This document shows positions 1 to 6,350 of a stretch of DNA of 6,350 bases, one piece after another. This stretch comes from Proteiniphilum sp. UBA5267 (GTDB lineage: Bacteria > Bacteroidota > Bacteroidia > Bacteroidales > Dysgonomonadaceae). The position numbers and the translations under genes are program-made. The notes under the pieces were generated by a model that saw only the letters and a list, made by a program, of their open reading frames with translations, did not search any database and was not told the DNA's origin. Numbering within the stretch: position 1 is the stretch's first letter; each line of letters opens with the position of its first letter. Where the stretch lies: contig DHTF01000005.1 in the NCBI GenBank assembly GCA_002411515.1, positions 579 to 6,928 of the forward strand, given 5' to 3'.

Positions 1-1
1 C

Positions 2-1306
2 GAACTTATTTATAACTATTTTTCCGCTAAATTCTTTAGGAATAACTGCGGATATACATTTAAGATTTTATCACTTAAACTGGAGAGTAGTGGCGCTGTC
101 CTTATTGAAGGTCCAAAATGGTGTGGTAAAACGACTACTGCCGAGCAACATGCCAGGAGTACCTTGTATATGGACGACTCTGAGATCATGGAGCAAAATA
201 TGCGATTGGCCGGTATCAGCCCCAAGCGTCTTTTAACGGGTAATACCCCCCGGTTGATTGATGAATGGCAAATTGCGCCGCAATTGTGGGATACGATACG
301 TTTCACCGTTGATCATAAAGATGGTTTCGGTCAATTCATTCTCACCGGCTCTGCCATTCCTGCTGATCGTTCAAAAATACACCATAGCGGGACAGGGCGC
401 TTCTCGTGGCTCAGAATGCGACCTATGTCGCTCTTTGAGTCCGGTGAATCGACAGGAGAGGTTAGTTTGGAAAATCTATTCGCCTCTCCTGACCAGATTG
501 AGGGAGAGAACCATCTTAACATCGATGATATTGCATTCTTGATTTGTCGGGGAGGTTGGCCTCAAGCGGTGAAGATGCGAAAAGAGATTGCGGTTTCAGT
601 TGCGGGTAACTATTATGATGCTGTCGTAAACAATGATATTTCAAGAGTTGACGGTGTAAGCCGAAGTCCCGAGCGCGCCAAAAGAGTAATGCACTCCTAT
701 GCACGCGCACAGGGTTCACAAACATCTTTGAACGCAATACGCAGGGATATACTGGCAAATGATGTGGATACCTTCGATGCCGACACATTGTATGCATATA
801 TCGATGCCTTGAAAAAAATCTTCATCATTGAAGATTCTCCTGCCTGGAATCCCAATCTTCGTTCGAAGTCTGCCATCAGGACGTCGGACACCCGTTATTT
901 CGTGGATCCGTCAATAGCTACAGCCGCTTTGGGAGCAGGTCCGAATGATTTAATCAACGACCTGGCAACCATGGGACTCCTGTTTGAAACTTTATGCATG
1001 CGAGATCTCAGGGTCTATGCGGAAGCGCTCGGCGGTGAGGTTTACCATTACCGGGACAGTAGTGGATTGGAATGCGATGCTGTGATCCATTTCCGCAATG
1101 GTTCGCACGGATTGATTGAAATAAAGCTGGGAGGAGACAAGTTGATAGGAGAGGGAGTTGACTCGCTTCAAAAGATGGCCAAGGTCATCGATACTACGAA
1201 AATGAAAAGCCCGTCAATCAAAATGGTGCTTACCGGAACCGGGAAATATGCATATAAGAGGGAGGATGGAATTTACATTGTTCCCATAGGTTGTTTGAAG
1301 AATTAA
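2..1306 (+). CDS. AAA ATPase with C-terminal DUF4143 domain (5'-partial or start disrupted)
   Basis: Predicted P-loop ATPase of the AAA_14/DUF4143 family; cellular role unknown. The Walker A motif GPKWCGKTT is at 110-136 (Lys at 128-130) and the Walker B-like RLIDEW at 251-268. A sensor-like ILTGS is at 338-352, followed by the [19 protein letters not shown] stretch typical of this subfamily. The C-terminal half carries a PD-(D/E)XK-like signature: E-C-D at 1070-1078, then E-I-K at 1118-1126 (D-x13-E-x-K). The frame is open from base 2 with no ATG before 164. That ATG lies downstream of Walker A, so it cannot be the start. Family-like sequence begins near 65 ([16 protein letters not shown]), giving about 413 residues to the stop, close to the usual family length as I recall it. 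The preceding ~60 bases are AT-rich and read unlike the family, so the start is outside the window or the 5' end is altered. The family call is firm; the 5' boundary is not. Confidence 0.88.
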   Translation, partial: ELIYNYFSAKFFRNNCGYTFKILSLKLESSGAVLIEGPKWCGKTTTAEQHARSTLYMDDSEIMEQNMRLAGISPKRLLTGNTPRLIDEWQIAPQLWDTIRFTVDHKDGFGQFILTGSAIPADRSKIHHSGTGRFSWLRMRPMSLFESGESTGEVSLENLFASPDQIEGENHLNIDDIAFLICRGGWPQAVKMRKEIAVSVAGNYYDAVVNNDISRVDGVSRSPERAKRVMHSYARAQGSQTSLNAIRRDILANDVDTFDADTLYAYIDALKKIFIIEDSPAWNPNLRSKSAIRTSDTRYFVDPSIATAALGAGPNDLINDLATMGLLFETLCMRDLRVYAEALGGEVYHYRDSSGLECDAVIHFRNGSHGLIEIKLGGDKLIGEGVDSLQKMAKVIDTTKMKSPSIKMVLTGTGKYAYKREDGIYIVPIGCLKN

Positions 1307-1329
1307 AGACGGAACATCGACATCGAGCA

Positions 1330-1602
1330 ATGACCGAATCAAACAGGTTCATGGAGTGGTTCACATTCAGCGATGAATCGATTGACGGGAAAAGTAAAGC
1401 AAAAGCGTATGCATTGTTCGAGAGTTCTTTCATAGACAGCATTGAAGTGGGGACTACCAAGGGATTGCAACAGATTCACGCCTACCTGTTTGGCGGGTTG
1501 TATGATTTCGCGGGACAAATCAGCAAATCAAATGGATACAGATTATTTATCAAGAGAATGTTACAAGGCGATCATCATCGAGGCGGAGAAGCTGAGTCAT
1601 GA
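1330..1602 (+). pseudogene. Fic family protein remnant, N-terminal part only
   Basis: From the ATG at 1330 (23 bases after the DUF4143 stop) the frame reads [14 protein letters not shown], then [18 protein letters not shown], then [19 protein letters not shown]. This is the N-terminal part of a Bacteroidota Fic protein; such enzymes normally transfer AMP or another nucleotide moiety to a target hydroxyl. Recognisable similarity stops at the GQI codons ending at 1521. An intact relative would continue through an R-x-x-N-I-S-K-G-G-F-like segment to the catalytic HPFxxGNGR motif, and neither is present. After 1521 the frame runs about 26 codons of unrelated sequence, which is the neighbouring gene read out of frame, to the TGA at 1600. 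With no Fic motif it should have no Fic activity. An upstream in-frame ATG at 1291 would overlap the DUF4143 gene; 1330 fits the family N-terminus better. Confidence 0.8.
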
Positions 1603-1837
1603 TCTGACGCTGCATTATGGGTTGTTATCCATCGACTGCAAGAACGAGGATGAATACATCGATAAAGCTGAACAAATGACCCGGGAGATCATGCAAGCTG
1701 ACGATGCGGAACTGGAAGATCTGTTTTGGGGAAATCTGCCCGATAAAAAGAAATTTCAACTTACTTGCACAGATATACTTGAGAATATCGGGAGGGTAAG
1801 AGCGATTCCTTTTGATAAGCGAAAATTTGATTTCTAA
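1532..1837 (+). CDS. Small conserved-type hypothetical protein, 101 aa
   Basis: The ORF begins at ATG 1532 ([20 protein letters not shown]) and ends in [12 protein letters not shown]. The frame is open further upstream to 1442, but that part is only the Fic remnant read in another frame, so 1532 is the sensible start. The protein is acidic and mostly helical, with blocks [31 protein letters not shown] and [16 protein letters not shown]. No signal peptide, membrane segment or catalytic motif is visible. It resembles small hypothetical proteins I associate with Bacteroidota genomes, but I cannot name a family or function. There is no clear ribosome binding site; GGGAC lies about 15 bases upstream. 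The start is only 10 bases past the Fic break, so it may have lost its own upstream region and may depend on read-through from the DUF4143 gene. Confidence 0.62.
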   Translation: MDTDYLSRECYKAIIIEAEKLSHDLTLHYGLLSIDCKNEDEYIDKAEQMTREIMQADDAELEDLFWGNLPDKKKFQLTCTDILENIGRVRAIPFDKRKFDF

Positions 1838-1846
1838 CGTGATCTT

Positions 1847-1878
1847 GTTGCGCCCTTTCCACAAATTGCGTATTTTTA
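1847..1878 (+). promoter_or_regulatory. Candidate Bacteroidota-type promoter for the helicase gene
   Basis: GTTG at 1847-1850 (consensus -33 TTTG) is followed after exactly 20 bases by TATTTTTA at 1871-1878 (consensus -7 TAnnTTTG, last base mismatched). The spacing is within the 19-21 bases known for the Bacteroidota primary sigma factor. It lies about 100 bases before the helicase ATG, in the only sizeable gap upstream of it, and would leave a fairly long leader. The region is AT-rich, so a chance match is possible. Confidence 0.4.
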
Positions 1879-1883
1879 CCAGT

Positions 1884-1953
1884 CAAAAAAAGAATGTGGT
1901 TATTTCAAGATGTTGACTTGCCAATCAATTGAGAGATAACGCTTCTTTTTTTG
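1884..1953. repeat. 11-bp perfect inverted repeat, A/T-rich arms
   Basis: CAAAAAAAGAA at 1884-1894 and TTCTTTTTTTG at 1943-1953 are exact reverse complements separated by 48 bases. In RNA they could form a weak A-U stem in the helicase leader, placing the ATG (1976) about 22 bases after the second arm. The arms are low-complexity and the loop long, so this may be chance. It does not look like a standard intrinsic terminator, since there is no GC stem. Confidence 0.35.
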
Positions 1954-1975
1954 TTATGACAAAATCTGCCTGCGC

Positions 1976-4804
1976 ATGTTTGATCTATTCATATACAATG
2001 ACATTAAGCCGGGTAAACTGCGGAAGCAGTTTGATAAAACGGTAGAACAACTTTCCCGGGGTGATTTTGTGTCGGCCGAGGTGAAAAAAATGAGAGACAC
2101 GGGCTTATACCGTGCACGGCTGGATTATGAAAACCGCTTGTTGTTTCGTTTTGGCCGATACAATGATCAGACCTGTCTGCTGATCCTGGAGATCATCATG
2201 AATCACGCTTACGATAAATCGCGTTTCTTGCGTGGGAGCGGGGTGGATGATTCTAAGCTGCTCCCGGTAAGGAGTCAACAGGAGGTACCTGAGGGTGACC
2301 TGGTGCCGCTGACATTCCTGAACCCCCGGAACAGTCGTTTTCACTTGCTCGATAAGGTGTTGTCGTTCGACGACAGACAGGAGGAGGTACTATCCCTGCC
2401 CCTGCCACACATTGTGATTGGTTCTGCCGGGAGTGGTAAAACGGCTCTCACGCTTGAAAAGATGAAGTCGCTGACGGGAAGGGTACTCTACATCACCCTT
2501 TCACCCTTTCTCGCGGAAAACTCGGCTCGCCTGTTTTATTCGTTCAACTACGAGAACGACAAGCTGGAAATCGATTTCCTTTCATACCGTGAGTTCCTGG
2601 AGACACTGAAGATTCCCGATGGGAAAGAGGTCGATTTCAGGACTTTCGAGTCATGGTTTGCCCGACATCGGCAGGCTACACGGTTGCGTGACGCTCACAA
2701 GACCTTCGAGGAGTATCGTGGGGTGATCACCGGTCAGGATATCACCAAAGAGTACCTTTTGTTCGATGAATACCTCGCGCTCGGCGTGAAACAGTCGATT
2801 TTTCCTGTCCGGGAACGTGAAACAGTGTACCGGCTCTTTGAAAAATACCTGCTTTTCCTGAAAGAGAACGACTTCTATGACGTCAACATCCTCACACACC
2901 AGTGGTTGTCTTACTGTAAGCCGGTATATGATTACATCGTGGTGGATGAAGTGCAGGACTTCACCAACATCCAGCTGCACATCATCCTGAAATCACTGAA
3001 TAATCCTGCCAACTTCATCCTCTGTGGTGATTCGAACCAGGTGGTGTACCCCAATTTCTTTTCCTGGTCGCACCTGAAGAGCATGTTTTACCGGAGCGAC
3101 CTGATAGAGAACGAAGTGAAGATACTTCGTGCCAATTACCGCAACAGTCAAACCATCACCACCCTGGCCAACAGGTTGCTCAAAATCAAGAACGCCCGAT
3201 TCGGCTCCATCGATAAGGAGAGCAATTACCTGCTCACTACCGATACGGCGGTGAAAGGGGATGCCGTTTTCATTGAACAGGTGGGGAATGCGGTGGCCGA
3301 CCTGGGACAAAAGACCCGCCAGTCGGTCAAGTATGCCGTGCTGGTGCTGCGAAACGAAGACAAGGCAAAGGCACGGGAGTTGTTTAAGACACCGCTGCTC
3401 TTCTCCGTGCAGGAGCTGAAGGGACTTGAGTATGAGAATGTGATCCTCTACAACTTTATCTCCGAAAACGCTGCCGAATATAACGCGGTGTGTGAGGGGG
3501 TGACCCGCGACAACCTGCTGGTTGACGAGCTGACCTATGCACGGGGTAAGGACAAAACCGACAAATCGCATGAGATCTACAAGTTTTACATTAATGCGTT
3601 GTACGTGGCATTGACGCGTGCCGTGAAAAATGTATTCATCGTTGAAAAGACCGGGGGACACAAGCTCCTCCACCTGCTGGAGATAGCCAAAGATGCACCG
3701 AAACGTATCCTGAAGGAGGAGATCTCATCGGCCGACGACTGGAAGATGGAAGCACGCCGCCTGGAGATGCAGGGGAAAACAGAACAGGTGGATGCCATCA
3801 GGAAAGGAATGCTGGCTACTGTGAAGCCCGACTGGGAGCCGATGACAAGAGAACAGTACCGGATCACCAAAGAGGAAGCGCTGAACCCGGAAAACTTCAA
3901 TAAAAAAGCGAAGGACAGGCTTTTCGATTTTGCCTTGCTCCACAACCAGGAGGTGGTGATCCGGCAGCTGGCCGAGCTGAAATACAAACGTGCCGAACGT
4001 TTCGAAACGGAACGTTCATCGCTCTATAGAAAATATTACCATCATTACAAGGAGGATAACCTGCAGATGATTCTCCCGCTACTGAACAGGTACGGGGTCG
4101 ATTACCGGGACCAGCATAACTTCACCCCATTGCACGCGGCGGCTTTTGCCGGGGCGGTGAAGATTGCCAAAACACTGCTCAGCCACGGTGCCAGCCCCTC
4201 CTCCCTGGATACTTTCAGGAAGACACCCCTTCAGATTACACTGGAACAGGCTTTCCTGTCGTCCGATTATGCCAGGAACAGACTGGGTGAGATCTATCCC
4301 CTGCTGCTTACCGATGCCTTGAAGATCCAGACGGATGGGTTCCTCATCAAAATTGACCCTCACAAAGTGGAGTACCTGCTGATTAACCTCTTCCTGGTTG
4401 TGCAACCGATGATACTGCAGAAGAAATCGTTCTATGAGGAGATGGCGGTGAAGATCGATGACCTGATTGAGAACTTGCAACATTTCTCCGACGCAGTGCT
4501 GCCTCCTCATCGCAAGAAACGCACCTACATGCTTGCATTGCTTGCCAAACATGAGGTTGAGAGCAACAACCCTTACAACAAGAAGATCTTCAAACGGATC
4601 AGCAGGGGGAATTATCAGTTGAATCCTGATCTCTCGATCCTGATCGACGGGAATTGGGTCTCCGTAGTCGATATCTTCAACCATCGTGACCTCTCAGTGG
4701 TTGAGCTCAGGGAGCATGCCTTGCAGCGAGAGGTAAAAGAGATGGAAGCATTTCGCAAAAAGATGGAGAAGGAGAGGAAGAACAGGGAAAAATGGGGGTG
4801 GTGA
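1976..4804 (+). CDS. UvrD-like SF1 helicase with N-terminal RelE/ParE-like domain and ankyrin repeats
   Basis: 942 aa. Residues ~1-85 resemble the RelE/ParE toxin fold (LYRARLDYENRLLFRFGRY, then LEIIMNHAYDKSRFL). The SF1 core follows: motif I GSAGSGKT at 149-156 (K155), Ia-like LYITLSP, motif II DEVQD at 324-328, motif III GDSNQ at 351-355, motif IV NYRNS at 387-391, motif V QELKGLE at 479-485 and motif VI YVALTRA at 543-549. All key ATPase residues are present, so ATP-driven translocation or unwinding of DNA or RNA is expected. Residues ~680-780 hold ankyrin repeats (clearest NFTPLHAAAFAG from 715, then LLSHGAS). Around 850-900 a segment (NPYNKKIFKRISRGNYQLNP) could be winged-helix-like, and the tail is a short charged coil. 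An in-frame stop at 1937 with no ATG between fixes the start at 1976; no ribosome binding site is evident. The order recalls eukaryotic TRANK1-type helicases. The helicase call is secure; the end domains are less so and the biological role is unknown. Confidence 0.93.
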   Translation: MFDLFIYNDIKPGKLRKQFDKTVEQLSRGDFVSAEVKKMRDTGLYRARLDYENRLLFRFGRYNDQTCLLILEIIMNHAYDKSRFLRGSGVDDSKLLPVRSQQEVPEGDLVPLTFLNPRNSRFHLLDKVLSFDDRQEEVLSLPLPHIVIGSAGSGKTALTLEKMKSLTGRVLYITLSPFLAENSARLFYSFNYENDKLEIDFLSYREFLETLKIPDGKEVDFRTFESWFARHRQATRLRDAHKTFEEYRGVITGQDITKEYLLFDEYLALGVKQSIFPVRERETVYRLFEKYLLFLKENDFYDVNILTHQWLSYCKPVYDYIVVDEVQDFTNIQLHIILKSLNNPANFILCGDSNQVVYPNFFSWSHLKSMFYRSDLIENEVKILRANYRNSQTITTLANRLLKIKNARFGSIDKESNYLLTTDTAVKGDAVFIEQVGNAVADLGQKTRQSVKYAVLVLRNEDKAKARELFKTPLLFSVQELKGLEYENVILYNFISENAAEYNAVCEGVTRDNLLVDELTYARGKDKTDKSHEIYKFYINALYVALTRAVKNVFIVEKTGGHKLLHLLEIAKDAPKRILKEEISSADDWKMEARRLEMQGKTEQVDAIRKGMLATVKPDWEPMTREQYRITKEEALNPENFNKKAKDRLFDFALLHNQEVVIRQLAELKYKRAERFETERSSLYRKYYHHYKEDNLQMILPLLNRYGVDYRDQHNFTPLHAAAFAGAVKIAKTLLSHGASPSSLDTFRKTPLQITLEQAFLSSDYARNRLGEIYPLLLTDALKIQTDGFLIKIDPHKVEYLLINLFLVVQPMILQKKSFYEEMAVKIDDLIENLQHFSDAVLPPHRKKRTYMLALLAKHEVESNNPYNKKIFKRISRGNYQLNPDLSILIDGNWVSVVDIFNHRDLSVVELREHALQREVKEMEAFRKKMEKERKNREKWGW

Positions 4805-4835
4805 TCAGATAATCAGCTTTTTGCGATCAGCTAAT

Positions 4836-4849
4836 AAGGAATCATCCTT
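4836..4849 (+). other. Small hairpin in the gap between helicase and solenoid genes
   Basis: AAGGA-ATCA-TCCTT forms a 5-bp stem with a 4-base loop in the 79-base gap. No T-tract follows, so it is not a convincing terminator and the two genes could be cotranscribed. The same gap has three near-copies of RATCAGMT (about 4803, 4811 and 4825), of unknown meaning. Confidence 0.25.
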
Positions 4850-4883
4850 GAATTGAATCATTCACTATATCGAAGACCAGCAT

Positions 4884-6308
4884 ATGACAATGGAAAGCAA
4901 CGACTTACTGAGAGATATCTTGATACACACCGACACCGGCAAACTGAAACAGTTTGTCAACGAGTACGCAAACGATCATGCGGATTTTCGAGACGTTTTC
5001 CTGGAGAAATTCTCTCCGAAACCAAAGCCGAAGCCGGATTCCAAACATAAACAGCCTGAGGAGGATTACCCGAGAATAATCAAAAAAGCATTTGATGAAG
5101 GAGAAAGCAGGTCACATGGTAAATACCGGAATGATTATTATGATATAGGGTTCGATGCCGAAGCGGTGAGCAATAAGCTGGAACCGTTGCTCGACAAAGC
5201 GCGCTATTATCTGCGTCACGACAACAGGGAGGAGGCCATACACATCGCGCAGAACCTGATCGATACCATCCCCGACTACTGGGATGAGAATTTCGACTAC
5301 GAGGGGGATGTACAGGTGATATACGATGAAGCAATTGACCTGCTTGAAGATATCCTGAACGATGAACCCACTACTGAACAGATGGAGCTGATATTCAGCT
5401 GGTACGAGAAGGTGAACGGTGATAAAAAACACCAGTACATGGGATTGAATAGCTCATTGGAGCAACTGGAGCGGTATTTTGCCGCAGATGCCGCGGGTGG
5501 GTTTGAACGTGTGCTCCGCATCGTTGACAAGCGGATCGCAATCTCGGAAGAGTTTGAGAAGGAGCGCGCTGTAGTGGAAAAGATATACTTGTTGGAGGAG
5601 AATAACCGGGAGGCGGCAGCGGATCAGACAATCGAGCAATATTTATTCTTTCCCGATGTCCGCGCGATCAGATTGAAGCGATTGCTGACAGCGGAGCGGT
5701 ATGATGATGCCATCCGGTTGCTGCAGGAAGGAATAGAGATTGCAAAGGAAAAGAAGACGATGGGTACGGTGAATGATTGGCAAAAGGAGCTTTTGTCGAT
5801 CTATACGCATTTGAACAACAAAGCGAAGATGGTGGAGATCACCAAGATGTTGTTCATGGAGGGTAGAGAACAACGTGCATGTTACCAGTCACTCAGGAAA
5901 CTCACTCCTGAGGATGAGTGGCCTGACATGCTGACCTGGATATTGCAGATTTTATCGGAGAAGAGATATTACGACACGGGTGAGTTGAGGGCGGATATTT
6001 ACGTGGAACACAAGAGATGGGACGACCTCTTGCACCTATGCCACAAGAGCGGTATCGGGATGATCCGCAAGTATGAGAAACATCTCCGTCCCCGTTACCC
6101 GAAGGAGGTTTTTTCCATCTATCTGCAATATGTGCAACAACAGGCTACCATCACCGATAAAGAGGCCTACAAGCGGGTCGGCCAGACACTGATTTGGATG
6201 AAATCGTTCGAGGGAGGAACAGCAGTGGTTAGAGAACTGATCAACCAGTTCCGGGAGACCTATAAACGACGGCCCTACATGATGAAAGAGCTGGATCGGG
6301 TTTTTTGA
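4884..6308 (+). CDS. Alpha-helical TPR-like scaffold protein, related to the solenoid part of SWIM zinc-finger proteins
   Basis: 474 aa and soluble, with no signal peptide or membrane segment. Residues 1-43 form a small helical domain (LLRDILIHTDTGKLKQFVNE, then FRDVFLEKF). A PKPKPKP linker follows (45-51), then a long array of helix pairs of TPR/solenoid character: LEPLLDKARYYLRHDNREEA and AIHIAQNLIDTIPDYW (~99-133), RLLTAERYDDAIRLLQEGI (~270-290), then a C-terminal block from ~405 ending ETYKRRPYMMKELDRVF. This layout resembles, from memory, the non-zinc-finger part of SWIM zinc-finger proteins, but I see no CxC...CxH motif. A scaffold or protein-protein role is inferred. The next in-frame ATG (4890) is an equally possible start. 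It lies 79 bases after the helicase gene on the same strand, suggesting an operon and perhaps a physical partnership. The function of the complex, if any, is unknown. Confidence 0.8.
   Translation: MTMESNDLLRDILIHTDTGKLKQFVNEYANDHADFRDVFLEKFSPKPKPKPDSKHKQPEEDYPRIIKKAFDEGESRSHGKYRNDYYDIGFDAEAVSNKLEPLLDKARYYLRHDNREEAIHIAQNLIDTIPDYWDENFDYEGDVQVIYDEAIDLLEDILNDEPTTEQMELIFSWYEKVNGDKKHQYMGLNSSLEQLERYFAADAAGGFERVLRIVDKRIAISEEFEKERAVVEKIYLLEENNREAAADQTIEQYLFFPDVRAIRLKRLLTAERYDDAIRLLQEGIEIAKEKKTMGTVNDWQKELLSIYTHLNNKAKMVEITKMLFMEGREQRACYQSLRKLTPEDEWPDMLTWILQILSEKRYYDTGELRADIYVEHKRWDDLLHLCHKSGIGMIRKYEKHLRPRYPKEVFSIYLQYVQQQATITDKEAYKRVGQTLIWMKSFEGGTAVVRELINQFRETYKRRPYMMKELDRVF
5016..5036 (+). repeat. Pro-Lys linker repeat inside the solenoid gene
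   Basis: Alternating CCN and AAR codons encode PKPKPKP (residues 45-51). They mark a flexible linker between the N-terminal helical domain and the solenoid array. Such short codon repeats vary easily in copy number. Confidence 0.7.
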
Positions 6309-6339
6309 CCGCACTCCTGGAGAGGGGTCTGATCCTTGC

Positions 6340-6347
6340 TATATTTG
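6340..6347 (+). promoter_or_regulatory. Perfect Bacteroidota -7 box at the right edge
   Basis: TATATTTG matches TAnnTTTG exactly, 32 bases after the solenoid gene's stop. The -33 position holds only a weak CTGG (6317-6320, 19-base spacer). It may be the promoter of a gene starting beyond the window, which would make the solenoid gene the last of its operon. Confidence 0.4.
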
Positions 6348-6350
6348 CCC

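Noticed and set aside
164..1306. ATG at 164 as the start of the DUF4143 ATPase
   Set aside because: It lies after the Walker A motif (110-136), which is in the same open frame.
1442..1531. Longer start for the 101-aa hypothetical protein
   Set aside because: These codons are the Fic remnant's coding sequence read in another frame; the peptide looks non-natural ([12 protein letters not shown]).
1..1837. Left cluster as an active toxin-antitoxin or defence locus
   Set aside because: The Fic gene has lost its catalytic region, no antitoxin is seen, and the DUF4143 start is uncertain; it reads as decaying accessory DNA.
1913..1940. TTGACT-16-GATAAC as a sigma70-type promoter
   Set aside because: The genes point to Bacteroidota, whose primary sigma factor uses a different consensus; the TTG-N20-TATTTTTA site is preferred.
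2993..3673. 226-codon open frame on the minus strand
   Set aside because: It lies wholly within the helicase core, which has all SF1 motifs on the plus strand; an antisense shadow.
4079..4684. 201-codon open frame on the minus strand
   Set aside because: Antisense to the ankyrin and C-terminal part of the helicase; composition reads as a shadow and no family is recognisable.
6294..6335. Nested GGATC...GATCC and GACC...GGTC complementarity after the last gene as a terminator
   Set aside because: The stems are short and interrupted, and the T-run lies before the inner stem rather than after it.

Overview
The window looks like a Bacteroidota (probably Bacteroidales) chromosome segment. The evidence is moderate GC, start codons without clear Shine-Dalgarno sequences, matches to the Bacteroidota promoter pattern (TTG-N20-TATTTTTA before the large gene, and a perfect TAnnTTTG box at the right edge), and proteins of types common in that phylum. 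No finer placement can be made from sequence reading alone. All genes are on the + strand. No RNA gene, CRISPR array, integrase or intact insertion sequence is visible.

Left part (1-1837): a small, partly degraded accessory cluster. It opens with an AAA ATPase of the AAA_14/DUF4143 type. Its Walker A motif is at 110-136, so the first in-frame ATG (164) cannot be its start. The reading frame is open to the window edge and the true start is outside the window or damaged. Next is the N-terminal piece of a Fic-family protein that stops just before the catalytic region. About 10 bases beyond the break begins an apparently intact hypothetical gene of 101 codons, which overlaps the out-of-frame tail of the Fic remnant.

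Intergenic 1838-1975: AT-rich, with a candidate promoter and an 11-bp perfect inverted repeat made of A/T-rich arms.

Right part (1976-6308): the most interesting part, a two-gene set. The first gene (942 aa) fuses a RelE/ParE-toxin-like N-terminal domain to a complete superfamily 1 UvrD-like helicase core, then ankyrin repeats, a possible winged-helix-like segment and a charged C-terminal tail. The second (474 aa), 79 bases downstream with no convincing terminator between, is an all-helical, TPR-like scaffold protein. It resembles the solenoid part of SWIM zinc-finger proteins but has no zinc finger. The domain set (toxin-fold domain, SF1 helicase, ankyrin and helical repeats) recalls the eukaryotic TRANK1 family. 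A joint role in nucleic-acid surveillance or defence is possible, but it is inference only. The window ends with a -7-like box that may drive the next gene.
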